A stretch of 64,000 nucleotides of DNA from Pedobacter sp. L105 (GTDB lineage: Bacteria > Bacteroidota > Bacteroidia > Sphingobacteriales > Sphingobacteriaceae): contig NZ_LMUP01000008.1 of the NCBI RefSeq assembly GCF_009765875.1, positions 611,776-675,775 on the forward strand. Reading direction: 5' to 3'. Shown piece by piece: positions 51,989-62,027 of this stretch. The notes below the pieces were generated by a model. It made no database searches and had not been told where the DNA came from. It saw only the letters and a program-made list of their open reading frames with translations. Made by a program: the position numbers and the translations under genes. Within the stretch, counting starts at the first letter, position 1; each line of letters starts with the position of its first letter.

Positions 51989-52756
51989 CTATACTTTGTG
52001 CGGATATGCTTCCCGTTCAAAATATTCAAGTCTTAACTCTTTGCCATCAAAAACCGCATACGAATTAAATCCGAACCACTCACCAATATTATAATACTGG
52101 CTATTGTCACCTAAATCGATCACCATAGGCAGGTGCCGGTGACCATAGATAAAATAATCATAATGCTGCTTTTGAAGGATCTCACGGGAATAAATAGCCA
52201 GCCATTCATTTTCTTCACCCAGAAAAACCTCTTCCACGCGTGTATTCACTTTCCTGCTGGAGAGCGACCAGCCATTGGCTATCCCCAGTCCTATACTTGG
52301 CGGCAGCATAGAAAACAGCCAGCGGCAAACAGGATTTCTAAAGATCTTTCTTAAGATCCGGTAATTTGCATCCCCCGGACCCAGGCCATCTCCATGGTGC
52401 AGATAAAAGCTCTTCCCCCCTCTTTCTATCACCAGCTCATCACTGACGATCTGGATTCCCATCTCTTTGGTGAAATAGTCATTCACCCACATATCGTGGT
52501 TACCTTTAAAAAAATAGATCTTAACCCCGGCATCAGACAGGGAAGCCAGCTTGCCCTGCAAACGAATATATCCTTTGGGGACTACCGTACGGTATTCAAA
52601 CCAGAAATCGAAAATATCGCCCATTAAAAACAACTCAGAACAGGTAGTTTCTATAGAACTTAGCCAGCGCACGATCCGGTCTTCCCGGATACGGCTTTCC
52701 TCATGATTAGGAGAGCCCAAATGAAAATCAGAAGCGAAATATATATTCTTTGCCAT
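51989..52756 (-). CDS. lpxH: UDP-2,3-diacylglucosamine diphosphatase (LpxH-like)
   Basis: 255 residues with the start at 52756 (MAKNIYFASDFHLG). Calcineurin-like motifs: SDFHLG, LMGDIFDFWFEY, FKGNHDMW, LHHGDGLG, YGHRH. This layout matches LpxH of Bacteroidota lipid A synthesis, which removes UMP from UDP-2,3-diacylglucosamine. An extra 11 codons upstream in frame look non-conserved. Confidence 0.88.
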   Translation of the reverse strand: MAKNIYFASDFHLGSPNHEESRIREDRIVRWLSSIETTCSELFLMGDIFDFWFEYRTVVPKGYIRLQGKLASLSDAGVKIYFFKGNHDMWVNDYFTKEMGIQIVSDELVIERGGKSFYLHHGDGLGPGDANYRILRKIFRNPVCRWLFSMLPPSIGLGIANGWSLSSRKVNTRVEEVFLGEENEWLAIYSREILQKQHYDYFIYGHRHLPMVIDLGDNSQYYNIGEWFGFNSYAVFDGKELRLEYFEREAYPHKV

Positions 52757-52957
52757 CAATACCCAAAGATAGTCAACCATTTTTATCAATCATGCCAAAA
52801 ATATTTTTTACTCTTCTAAATAACATTAGCCTTTAAAAGGCCTATAAAGACGATTATATCCGTCTGCTTTGTCAGACTTAGCTAAAATTTATACCATTTC
52901 TGCCCAGTTCAGAACCATTACAAACTATTTTTGTAAATTCGCAGCAAATTTAAATAC

Positions 52958-53968
52958 ATGATATCTACAGATATAGCCATCATTGGCGCCGGACCCGTTG
53001 GTTTATTTGCCATTTTCGAAGCAGGTTTACTAAAAATGCGTTGTCATTTAATTGATTACTTACCTCAAATTGGCGGTCAGCTTTCAGAAATATACCCTAA
53101 AAAACCTATTTATGACATCCCCGGTTATCCAAGTGTCCTTGCTCAGGAATTGGTAGATAACCTGCTGGAACAGGCTAAACCTTTCCATCCGGGATTTACT
53201 TTAGGTGAACGTATCGAAGGACTGGAAAAACGTGGTGAAGGAGATTTCGTGCTAACTACCAACATGGGCACGATCATAGAATCCAAAGTAGTGGTTATTG
53301 CAGGTGGTTTAGGTTGCTTTGAACCGCGTAAACCGGTTGTTGAAGGACTGGAGCAGTTTGAAAACGGACGTGGTGTAAATTACATGATCCTTGATCCTGA
53401 ACAATACAGGGGACAGAAAATGGTGATTGCCGGAGGTGGTGATTCTGCATTGGACTGGACAATCTTCCTGGCTGATATCGTTGAAGAATTAACCCTGATC
53501 CACCGCAGCGAAAGCTTCCGTGGTGCCCCGGATTCAGTAAACAAAGTAATGGCCCTTGCTGAAAGCGGAAAAATTAAACTGGTATTAAACGGTAACCTGA
53601 AATCAGTATCCGGAACAGGAAAACTGGAAAGCGTAGAAGTGATAGACAACAAAAGCCTGGAAGCAACTACCATTGAAGCTGATCACCTGATCCCTCTTTT
53701 TGGATTAAGCCCTAAGTTAGGCCCTATCGAAGATTGGAACCTGAACATCAACAAAAGTGCAATTGAAGTAAATACAGATGATTATTCTACAAACATCCCT
53801 GGTATTTATGCTATTGGTGATATCAATACCTACACCAACAAATTAAAACTGATCCTTTGCGGATTCCATGAGGCAGCATTGATGAGTCACAGTGCCTACA
53901 AATACATGAACCCGGGTGTTAAATACACCATGAAATATACTACTGTTAACGGAGTAGCCGAATTTTAA
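52958..53968 (+). CDS. Ferredoxin--NADP(+) reductase, thioredoxin-reductase-like
   Basis: 336 residues. FAD motif IIGAGPVGLFAIFEAG (8-23), LPQIGGQLSEIYPKKPIYDIPG typical of type-2 FNR, NADP motif MVIAGGGDSALDWTIFLA near 152-169, and C-terminal GIYAIGDIN. No CxxC redox pair, so not thioredoxin reductase. It is 2 bp upstream of a ferredoxin gene. TATTTTTG at 52926-52933 is a possible -7 box. Confidence 0.92.
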   Translation: MISTDIAIIGAGPVGLFAIFEAGLLKMRCHLIDYLPQIGGQLSEIYPKKPIYDIPGYPSVLAQELVDNLLEQAKPFHPGFTLGERIEGLEKRGEGDFVLTTNMGTIIESKVVVIAGGLGCFEPRKPVVEGLEQFENGRGVNYMILDPEQYRGQKMVIAGGGDSALDWTIFLADIVEELTLIHRSESFRGAPDSVNKVMALAESGKIKLVLNGNLKSVSGTGKLESVEVIDNKSLEATTIEADHLIPLFGLSPKLGPIEDWNLNINKSAIEVNTDDYSTNIPGIYAIGDINTYTNKLKLILCGFHEAALMSHSAYKYMNPGVKYTMKYTTVNGVAEF

Positions 53969-53970
53969 TA

Positions 53971-54297
53971 ATGGAAGAAAATAATATTATAGTTACCGTC
54001 CAGAATGCGGACGGTAGCTTAACCCCTCTGGAAGCACCTGTTGATATGGGCTTAAGCCTGATGGAATACCTTAAAGCCTGCGAATATGATATCTTAGCCA
54101 CCTGCGGCGGAATGGCGCTGTGTGCTACCTGCTGTGTGGATGTATTGGAAGGTGAAGAAAAGTTAAAGGAAATGACAGACGATGAATATGCGATGCTGGA
54201 TACTTTACCCGATCTTTTGCCCAATTCAAGACTAGCCTGCCAATTACAGTTAAGTCATGAAATGAACGGACTGGTAGTTAAACTGCACGGAACCTAA
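53971..54297 (+). CDS. [2Fe-2S] ferredoxin
   Basis: 108 residues. The cluster ligands are in ILATCGGMALCATCCVDVL (C-x5-C-x2-C, about 46-54) and LACQLQL near 90, the adrenodoxin-type pattern. It is the electron partner of the reductase encoded 2 bp upstream. Its last 4 bases overlap the stop region of the convergent protease gene. Confidence 0.9.
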   Translation: MEENNIIVTVQNADGSLTPLEAPVDMGLSLMEYLKACEYDILATCGGMALCATCCVDVLEGEEKLKEMTDDEYAMLDTLPDLLPNSRLACQLQLSHEMNGLVVKLHGT

Positions 54298-55988
54298 TTA
54301 CTGTCGGCCCCGGCAGTAGTTCCTGCCGGATCTCCAATAGTTTTATAATTTCCTTCTCCTTTTAATATCGCAAGCATTTTAGTGGAATTGCCCAGCACTT
54401 GCTTCGCTGCCCCTATTTCCTTATCATACTGGAATGCCTGCACTATTCTGCCTTTCTCATAATAATACCTGCTTACGATCTGGGTTTCCAATACTCTTTT
54501 GATCTCCGCTTTGTGCGTAACCAGGTCTTCTTTTCTCGAAGCCAGCAACTTGGCTTTGATATCATCCAGATCGGTTTTCACCTCCCCAAGCTGTTTCTCT
54601 TTTTCTGCTTCAGTACGCAGATCGGCCAATATCCTTTCTGTAGTAGACGTATAGTTGTAATTTTTCCCTTCCAGTGAACTCATATAATTCTGATAATCAT
54701 CATCCGTGATCTGGAAATCTGCAGGGTCGGCAATGGTAGCATGGTTCTTCTTGTAGGCATTGGCAAAATCAAAGAACATACTTTTTCCAATCAGGGCAAC
54801 GGTTACGGGACTCAACTTAAAGGGCTCTACCACCACATCGGGATAAATACCATTCCCATTATATACGCTCCTGCCCGTCCGTGTATTGAATTTTGTGATC
54901 AGTGAATCTGCTATTCTGCTATTTTCTCCTGACGCATTTTTATGGGCATAATCAATAGCCTGAATACATCTTCCCGAAGGCGTGTAATATTTGGCTACGG
55001 TGACTTTAACTAAACTGTTATAAGGCAGGTTAAAGGTTTGCTGAACCAGCCCTTTGCCATAACTCCGCTGTCCGATGATCACTGCTCTGTCCAGGTCCTG
55101 TAAAGCCCCGGCAACAATCTCCGATGCAGAAGCTGAAGATCCGTTGATCAGTACAGTTAAAGGAATATCCGGTAATAAACTGGCACTGGAAGTCCTGTAA
55201 TTAATGATCTTTTCAGGATTACGTCCCCTTTGGGTAACAATAACTACATCTTTATCTACAAAGAGGTTTACAATTTTCACGGCTTCCTGTAAAATACCAC
55301 CGCCATTATATCTCAGGTCCAGAATCATTCCTTTAGGATGCTGATTGTTTAGCGCTATTGCCGCATCCTTAACTTCCTGGGCAGAATTTTCCAGGAACTT
55401 ATCCAGTCTGATATAAGCCACATCGCCGATCATCCCTGAATAGGAAACATTAGGCTGCATGATCTCATCTCTTACAATCTGTTTATCAATCACTAAACCT
55501 TCCCGTTTAATCTGAAGGTCTACAGTGGAACCACGGGGACCACGCAGCAGCTGGCTAACCTCTGCCCGTTCTTTTCCCTTAATGTCTAAATTATTTACCC
55601 TGATAATCTGATCTCCGGCCTGAATACCCTGTTTAAATGCAGGATAGCCCTCGCTTACCTCATTTACAAATAACTGGCCGCCAATAAAAACCGTGCTCAT
55701 GCCTATGCCGCCAAACTGGGTACTCACATACTTTAGTTTAAATTCTTCCACCTCAGACTCCGGAACATAAACCGTGTAGGGGTCAAGGGTTTCGAGCATG
55801 GCGTCGATACCTGTTCTCATTAATACGGTCGGATCAGTTTCCTCCACGTAATTAATGCTGATCTCTTTATAAAGCGAAGCGAAAATATCCATGTTTTTAG
55901 ACACCATGAATAAATCATCTTTAAATGACCAAGTTAGGGATGCAATTGCAGCAAGAACTAACAGTAGTGCAAACTTATTTTTTTTCAT
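54294..55988 (-). CDS. C-terminal processing peptidase, S41 family
   Basis: 564 residues from 55988; an ATG two codons upstream is an alternative. Signal segment KKNKFALLLVLAAIASLTWS, a PDZ domain (FGGIGMSTVFIGGQLFVNEVSEGYPAFKQGIQAGDQIIRVN, about 90-130), and the S41 core with catalytic Ser in INGSSASASEIVAGAL near 285 and Lys in GQRSYGKGLVQQTF near 312. Periplasmic processing protease (CtpA/Prc type). Confidence 0.92.
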   Translation of the reverse strand: MKKNKFALLLVLAAIASLTWSFKDDLFMVSKNMDIFASLYKEISINYVEETDPTVLMRTGIDAMLETLDPYTVYVPESEVEEFKLKYVSTQFGGIGMSTVFIGGQLFVNEVSEGYPAFKQGIQAGDQIIRVNNLDIKGKERAEVSQLLRGPRGSTVDLQIKREGLVIDKQIVRDEIMQPNVSYSGMIGDVAYIRLDKFLENSAQEVKDAAIALNNQHPKGMILDLRYNGGGILQEAVKIVNLFVDKDVVIVTQRGRNPEKIINYRTSSASLLPDIPLTVLINGSSASASEIVAGALQDLDRAVIIGQRSYGKGLVQQTFNLPYNSLVKVTVAKYYTPSGRCIQAIDYAHKNASGENSRIADSLITKFNTRTGRSVYNGNGIYPDVVVEPFKLSPVTVALIGKSMFFDFANAYKKNHATIADPADFQITDDDYQNYMSSLEGKNYNYTSTTERILADLRTEAEKEKQLGEVKTDLDDIKAKLLASRKEDLVTHKAEIKRVLETQIVSRYYYEKGRIVQAFQYDKEIGAAKQVLGNSTKMLAILKGEGNYKTIGDPAGTTAGADSN

Positions 55989-56045
55989 GAGCATGCAATG
56001 GATTAAAAAACGTGACTTACATGCTTTGAGCAGCAGCTTAAAGAT

Positions 56046-56261
56046 TTACAACCTGTTTCCGGTAGGATCTGCAAGCGCTTTGTTAATGGTAAACTCTACG
56101 TATCTTACATCTCTTTTCAGTAATTGTGTCAGTTCATTCACTAACTCATCTTCTTTACCCGGAGTAAAGGATAAATTTTCTTTAGCCAATTCTCTGTATT
56201 TTCTCAAAACCTTGATTTTAACTCTTTGTGCTGTTTCAGGAGTGAATGTAAAGCTTGCCAT
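56046..56261 (-). CDS. Small conserved protein, function unknown
   Basis: 71 residues from 56261 (MASFTFTPETAQRVKIKVLRKYRELAKENLSFTPGKEDELV). Highly charged, two helices predicted, no cysteine. It is immediately upstream of the processing protease on the same strand (57 bp). I recognise no family; short size and clean codon use suggest a real gene. Confidence 0.6.
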   Translation of the reverse strand: MASFTFTPETAQRVKIKVLRKYRELAKENLSFTPGKEDELVNELTQLLKRDVRYVEFTINKALADPTGNRL

Positions 56262-56415
56262 AATTAATTCTTTCCTGCAAAAATATGAAAAAAACACCAG
56301 ATCGTTATTATATTTATGGCTTCCTTAATTCTGCAAAAAACTATCTCCTTATTACGGAAACGCTGTAAAACTTCGAATATTTTAATCCAGGACAGTATCC
56401 AATTATAAAAACCGA

Positions 56416-59241
56416 ATGAATAAAAAAATCAAACCCTTTGTATGGGGTTTACTGGCACTTATAATGCTTAACAACCCGGTATCCGGGCAAACAACAGCTG
56501 ATTTTGGGACTTCTATCCCTAATGATCCCGGTGTCAGGATCGGCAAATTGCCTAATGGCCTTACCTACTATATCCGTAAAAATCCGGAACCCAAAAAACG
56601 GGCAGAGTTATACCTGGTAAACAAAGTGGGCTCCCTGCTGGAAAATGATGATCAACAGGGACTGGCACATTTTACGGAACACATGGCTTTTAAAGGAACC
56701 CGGGATTTCCCGAAAAACCAGATCATTGACTATCTGCAAAAAGCAGGTGTACGCTTTGGTGCCGACCTGAATGCCAATACAGGCTTTGATCAGACCATTT
56801 ATCAGCTGCCTATTCCTACAGACAGTGCAGACGTTTTCCGTACAGGATTTAAGATCCTATCCAACTGGGCCGGAAGGATGACCATGAATAGCGGAGATAT
56901 AGACACGGAGCGCGGCGTGATCATCGAAGAAGACCGCCAGCGTGGTAAAAATGCTGATGACAGGATGAACAAACAGCTTTATCCTGTATTACTTAAAGAC
57001 TCCCGGTATGCGCTTCGGATGCCTATCGGAAAAATTGATTTGCTAAAGTCCTTTACCTATGATAAACTCAGGTCCTTTTATGCCGATTGGTACAGGCCCG
57101 ACCTGCAGGCGGTAATAGCTGTGGGTGATTTTGATGTCAATGAAGTGGAAAAACTGATCATTGCCAATTTCTCCGACCTGAAAAATCCGGCGCAGGAAAG
57201 AAAAAGGTTAACCTATGGTCTCCTAGACAATATTGCCCCCCTGATCAGGATAGTAACCGACCCCGAACAGCAGTATACCGTTGCTGCCGTAAATTATAAA
57301 CGAAAGGTAAAGGTTACCAAAACAATGGCCGATCTCAGGAAAAGCCTGCTCTATAGCATGCTCAATGAAATGTTATCCTCGCGCTTTCAGGAAATCATGC
57401 AGAAAGGCAATGCACCTTTCTTATTTGCCCAAAGTTCTTATGGCGCTTACCAGGGAGGCATAACACCGGATGAGGATGCATTTGGTATCCAGGTAGCGGC
57501 AAAGTCTGCAAAAGAGCTGCAAACTGCATTGGCTGCAGCTGTAGCAGAAAGTGACAGGGCTGTCCGCTTTGGATTTTTACCTACCGAACTGGAAGTAATC
57601 AAAAAAAATATTAACGCAGGGAATGAACAGGGATTGAAAGAAAAAGATAAAACCCCTTCCTCTTCCTTTGTACAGCAATATGTGGATCATTTCCTGACCG
57701 GCTCTCCTATCCCATCAATTGATTTCACTTATGCCGCCATCAAAAAGAACCTGGGCACCATTACCCTTGCAGAAGTAAATGCACTGGCAAAAACCCTGAT
57801 CACACCAAATAACGAGATCATCACCGTACAGGCTCCGGAAAAAGACAAAGCGATATTGCCTTCACCCGCACAATTACTGGCTATAGTAACACATGCCGGC
57901 GACCATGTGACCCCTTATGTTGATCATACTGTAAACACACCCCTGCTGGATAAAACACCTGCAGCTGGTAAAGTCATCGCAGAAAAGAAATTGGATAGCA
58001 TCGGCACCACAGAATGGACTTTAAGTAATGGTATCAAAGTATGGCTTAAACCTACTGATTTCAAAAATGACCAGGTAATTTTCAGTTCCTTTGGCAAAGG
58101 CGGTAACTCTGTAGCAGATCCCAATGATTATCAATCCGCAGATTTTTCGGGTTTAATTCCCGGAAGTGGCCTGGCAGGGTTTAACCCTACCCAACTCGAT
58201 AAACTACTGGCAGGAAATACCGGAAGGGCAGGCGCTTATATTGATAACCTGTACCAGGGATTCTCGGGTAGCTCCTCCCCCAAAGATTTAGAAACTGCTT
58301 TCAAAATGGTCTATGTTTCAGCACTGGGTCCACGCAAAGACAGCGAAATTTTCAACAAGAATATCAGCGATTATAAAATAAGCCTCGAAAATAAAAATGC
58401 AGATCCGGAAAGTGTGTTTGCTGATACCGTACAGGCTGTACTTTCCTCTTATAACAAAAGAAGTATGCCCACTACCTTTGCAGATCTGGAAAAGGTTAGC
58501 CTGGACAAGAGTTTTGCCTTCTACAAAAGCCGCTTTGCCGATCTCGGCGAACAGACCTTTGTTTTTGTAGGTAATTTTACCCTGGAGGGCATTAAACCCT
58601 TAGTGGAAACCTATATCGCAAGCCTCCCATCGCTTCATCAACACCAGGATTTTAAGGATACCGGAGGTGATCCGCCAAAGGGTATAGTGAGTAAAACTGT
58701 TTACAAAGGACTGGAAGATAAAGCCACGGTACAGCTTTACCTCCATGGCGACTACAACTTTACCGCAGAAAACAATGTGCAGCTGGAAGCCCTAAAAACT
58801 GCACTGGAAAATAAGGTACTGGAAAGGTTACGCCAGAAAGAAAGCGGTGTTTATACGCCTGAAGTCGGATTAAGCGTAAACAAATATCCTGATGCACATT
58901 ATTACTTTATTATTTCCTTTAGCTGTGCAAAAGCAAATGTAGAAAAACTGATTGCCGCGGCTTTAGAAGAAGTGACCAAGGTAAAAACCAATGGGGCTAC
59001 TGAAGAAGATATCGCAAAATTCAAATCCGAAGAACAGCGTCAGCAGGAATTGAACCTCCGCAACAATGGCTATTGGTTAAACTACCTCACCAACAGGCTC
59101 AAATACGGCGAAAATATGAACCTTTTACTGAGCAGTAAACAGCGGATAGATAATGTCACTGTGTCTTCTACTAAAACTACCGCACAAACTTACCTCAATG
59201 GAAATAACTACATCCGTTTGGTGCTCCTGCCGCAGCAATAA
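56416..59241 (+). CDS. M16-family zinc metallopeptidase
   Basis: 941 residues, signal peptide at the N-terminus. The inverted zinc motif HFTEH is near 85-89 with the downstream Glu in ERGVIIEEDRQ near 168. Two M16 halves: the N-terminal active domain (about 30-480) and a C-terminal inactive one (about 520-941). Typical of periplasmic insulinase/PqqL-like peptidases of Bacteroidota. Confidence 0.92.
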   Translation: MNKKIKPFVWGLLALIMLNNPVSGQTTADFGTSIPNDPGVRIGKLPNGLTYYIRKNPEPKKRAELYLVNKVGSLLENDDQQGLAHFTEHMAFKGTRDFPKNQIIDYLQKAGVRFGADLNANTGFDQTIYQLPIPTDSADVFRTGFKILSNWAGRMTMNSGDIDTERGVIIEEDRQRGKNADDRMNKQLYPVLLKDSRYALRMPIGKIDLLKSFTYDKLRSFYADWYRPDLQAVIAVGDFDVNEVEKLIIANFSDLKNPAQERKRLTYGLLDNIAPLIRIVTDPEQQYTVAAVNYKRKVKVTKTMADLRKSLLYSMLNEMLSSRFQEIMQKGNAPFLFAQSSYGAYQGGITPDEDAFGIQVAAKSAKELQTALAAAVAESDRAVRFGFLPTELEVIKKNINAGNEQGLKEKDKTPSSSFVQQYVDHFLTGSPIPSIDFTYAAIKKNLGTITLAEVNALAKTLITPNNEIITVQAPEKDKAILPSPAQLLAIVTHAGDHVTPYVDHTVNTPLLDKTPAAGKVIAEKKLDSIGTTEWTLSNGIKVWLKPTDFKNDQVIFSSFGKGGNSVADPNDYQSADFSGLIPGSGLAGFNPTQLDKLLAGNTGRAGAYIDNLYQGFSGSSSPKDLETAFKMVYVSALGPRKDSEIFNKNISDYKISLENKNADPESVFADTVQAVLSSYNKRSMPTTFADLEKVSLDKSFAFYKSRFADLGEQTFVFVGNFTLEGIKPLVETYIASLPSLHQHQDFKDTGGDPPKGIVSKTVYKGLEDKATVQLYLHGDYNFTAENNVQLEALKTALENKVLERLRQKESGVYTPEVGLSVNKYPDAHYYFIISFSCAKANVEKLIAAALEEVTKVKTNGATEEDIAKFKSEEQRQQELNLRNNGYWLNYLTNRLKYGENMNLLLSSKQRIDNVTVSSTKTTAQTYLNGNNYIRLVLLPQQ

Positions 59242-59280
59242 GACAAAAGTCTTTATCAATAAAATGCCCCCTTGAAATTG

Positions 59281-59318
59281 CAAAGCCCCCAAAATTTAGA
59301 CAATTTTGAGGGCTTTGT
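59281..59318. terminator. Bidirectional terminator
   Basis: CAAAGCCC...CAAAATT pairs with AATTTTG...GGGCTTTG around TAGAC, with one internal mismatch. Lies between convergent M16 and hydrolase genes. Confidence 0.8.
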
Positions 59319-59366
59319 TATGATTGGTTTATTGCCAGCATCTCAGCAGATCATAAAAAACAGCCT

Positions 59367-60896
59367 TTACTTGATTTCCACGCCTATTGGCCCGCTCGGG
59401 TCACTTTCATTTTTCAGCCTGTCCAGTGCCGTGATCAGGTAATTATATCTTTTTCCCTTCTCCACTGTAGTATCCAGGAAGAAAGTAAAATCTTCAAAGC
59501 TGATTCTTAACATATTTTTTGGGTTAAGTACACTGATCTTCTCGCCTTCATCAAAACGATAGATCACATATCCTGAAGCTGTTTCGCCGTCAGTAGCTTT
59601 AAGCGGGGCAGACCATTTCAACTGAACACCGCCGGTTACCGCCTCTGCGCTAAACTCGCGGGGCACATTGGGGACAATTTCATCCAGCCAGGGCATTTGG
59701 GGCGGCAATGCGGGATACTTGTATAAATCCATTCGCAGTGAATCTGCTGTACCCCGGGCTACTGTGGAAAAAGATTTTGAACTAAAATATACACTGCCCT
59801 GCACGCGGTTATTCTGCCGCATAAACCTTACCTGATTAGGAATTTCTTCCGGCCTTTTCCAGGCCTCGTTCATCTTTTGATTTACCAGGTAAGCAGCCTG
59901 ACCGATATACAAATGCCTGCCATAAGTATTATTACTCCACCAGTTCACCAGCGTATCAAAGGGAGCCGCTTTCCGGGCAAAAGTAAAGTAGATCTGAGGG
60001 TTAATATAATCTACCCATCCCTCCTTAATCCATTTCCTTGAATCAGCATACAGTTCTGTATAATTGGAAAGGCCATGGGTTTTGGAACCTAGTGAATCTT
60101 CCACACTATTCTTCCAGATCCCAAAAGGACTAATACCGAATTTCACATATTTTTTATAATGGTGGATACTGTCATCCAGCTCTTTGATCAGCAGGTCAAC
60201 GTTGTTTCTTCTCCAGTCATACAGGTTGGTAAATCCATTCGGATACTTCCTGTAGGTGGCATCATCATTGATACGCTGACCAGAAAGAGGATAAGGATAA
60301 AAATAATCATCAAAATGGATCCCGTCTACATCATAGCCTTTTACCACGTCCAGGATCACCTGAACAATGTACTCCCTAACTTCAGGCAAGCCCGGATCAA
60401 ATTGTTTTTTTCCTCCGTAAGTAAAAAATAAGTCGGGTCGTTTCCTGGTCATATGGTCTTCACTAACAAAAGATTTTGAGCCCATTGTAGCACGGTAAGG
60501 ATTAAACCAGGCATGCAATTCCATGCCTCGGGCATGGGCTTCTTTGATAGCAAATTCTAAAGGATCATAACCGGCTGGCGCCACACCCTGTTTACCCATC
60601 AGCCATTGGCTCCAGGGTTCTCTGGACTTTTTATAAAAAGCATCTGCGGTAGGGCGAACCTGTAGCATGATCGCATTCATACCATTTTTTTTATGTTGTT
60701 CCAGTATACCAATCAGCTCCTGTTTTTGCTGATCTTCACTCAGGCCGGCTTTAGAAGGCCAGTCAATATTGTCTACAGTGGCTACCCAGATGCCCCTAAA
60801 TTCTCTCTTTGGAGCAATTTTTGCTTGTATTTGCGCGTTTAACAAAAAGGGTGTGATAATAGTTGTTAAAATTGTGAAAACAATCTTTTTCAGCAT
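59367..60896 (-). CDS. GH10-like (GHL10/DUF187) hydrolase with FnIII domain
   Basis: 509 residues. Signal peptide, then the DUF187/GHL10 barrel from FRGIWVATVDNIDWPS (about 33) through MLQVRPTADAFY, ARGMELHAWFNPYR and VKGYDVDGIHFDDYFYP, and a C-terminal fibronectin-III-like domain (about 415-509, GGVQLKWSAP). Related to E. coli DigH, a peptidoglycan glycosidase acting on denuded strands. The Bacteroidota substrate is not certain. Confidence 0.9.
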   Translation of the reverse strand: MLKKIVFTILTTIITPFLLNAQIQAKIAPKREFRGIWVATVDNIDWPSKAGLSEDQQKQELIGILEQHKKNGMNAIMLQVRPTADAFYKKSREPWSQWLMGKQGVAPAGYDPLEFAIKEAHARGMELHAWFNPYRATMGSKSFVSEDHMTRKRPDLFFTYGGKKQFDPGLPEVREYIVQVILDVVKGYDVDGIHFDDYFYPYPLSGQRINDDATYRKYPNGFTNLYDWRRNNVDLLIKELDDSIHHYKKYVKFGISPFGIWKNSVEDSLGSKTHGLSNYTELYADSRKWIKEGWVDYINPQIYFTFARKAAPFDTLVNWWSNNTYGRHLYIGQAAYLVNQKMNEAWKRPEEIPNQVRFMRQNNRVQGSVYFSSKSFSTVARGTADSLRMDLYKYPALPPQMPWLDEIVPNVPREFSAEAVTGGVQLKWSAPLKATDGETASGYVIYRFDEGEKISVLNPKNMLRISFEDFTFFLDTTVEKGKRYNYLITALDRLKNESDPSGPIGVEIK

Positions 60897-61111
60897 TATT
60901 TGTTGTTTTTTTGGTAATATAGTAAGCTAAACAGAGGAATATATGATACATTGCTTTTCCCCGTTTCAGCAATTAAACGATTTTTTTTAATGGTCTTATA
61001 CAATTTCAGATATTTTTTACGACAAAATTATATTATTTATTCTATGTTCGTTTTTTTTTATGAAGGCATAGCAAAGGGCAATTCACCAAAAAACTCAATT
61101 TTTGATTTCAA

Positions 61112-62020
61112 ATGTTAGACCAAAAAGATCCCGTAAACAAAGGAGACCGCAATAAAATATATTTTTTAATCGTCGTTATTTTAGCCTTACTGGGCATTAA
61201 TGCCTTTTTATTCTTCAAGGACAAACACGAAAAAGAACGTTTTGTTACCACAAATACCGAAAAAGACAGATTAAAATTAGAGGTAGAAAAAACAGAAGTA
61301 GAATTCGATAAGGTTAACCTGATGAATGTATCCTTAACGGAAAAACTTCAAAATGAGCAGCAACAGGCAAGGGCAAAAATTGCAGAATTAAAAAAAGAAT
61401 TGCAAAAGGGAACCGTTACACAAGCGGAACTCATTTCAGCACAAAAAGAATTACAAAAACTAAAATCATTCCTGATAGATTATAAAGATGGTCTGTCCCG
61501 CCTGGAAAAGGAAAACTCCTACCTCAAAACGGAACGCGACAGCCTGAGCAAGTCTGTAACTACGGTCAATGCCAAGGCAGAAACCCTGGAAAAGAAAAAT
61601 GTAGAGCTGGATGCCAAGGTGAAGAGTAATGCTGTACTGAAGGCATTTAATGAGCATTTGATGGCCTTCAAAGTAAAAAGCAGCGGTAAAAACGTAGAAG
61701 TATCCAAAGCCTCGGCAGCAAAAAAACTCATTACTTATTTTAACATTATCCCTAATCAGCTGGCAGAAAAGGGCTATCGCAAAATCTACATCCGCATTTT
61801 CGATCCTTCCGGTAATTTGATTGCCAATGAAACCAATATGTTCGAAGCAGATGGACAGGAAATGCAGTACAGTGAAATGATCACTATCTCTTACAACAAT
61901 GACAACACCGTTTATCCAATAGAATGGGTAAATCCGAAACCATTTATCAAAGGAAGTTATTCTGTCATCTTATATACCGATGGAGCATCCATAGGAAAAG
62001 CCGCCATATTGCTGAAATAA
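61112..62020 (+). CDS. Membrane-anchored coiled-coil protein
   Basis: 302 residues. One membrane helix at about 15-35 (IYFLIVVILALLGINAFLFF), a long coiled coil from about 40 to 190, and a C-terminal beta domain (KIYIRIFDPSGNLIANETNMFEADGQEMQYSE and KGSYSVILYTDG). It looks like a periplasmic structural protein of Bacteroidota. No enzymatic motif. The next gene is convergent, 7 bp away. Confidence 0.75.
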   Translation: MLDQKDPVNKGDRNKIYFLIVVILALLGINAFLFFKDKHEKERFVTTNTEKDRLKLEVEKTEVEFDKVNLMNVSLTEKLQNEQQQARAKIAELKKELQKGTVTQAELISAQKELQKLKSFLIDYKDGLSRLEKENSYLKTERDSLSKSVTTVNAKAETLEKKNVELDAKVKSNAVLKAFNEHLMAFKVKSSGKNVEVSKASAAKKLITYFNIIPNQLAEKGYRKIYIRIFDPSGNLIANETNMFEADGQEMQYSEMITISYNNDNTVYPIEWVNPKPFIKGSYSVILYTDGASIGKAAILLK

Positions 62021-62027
62021 CGGTTAT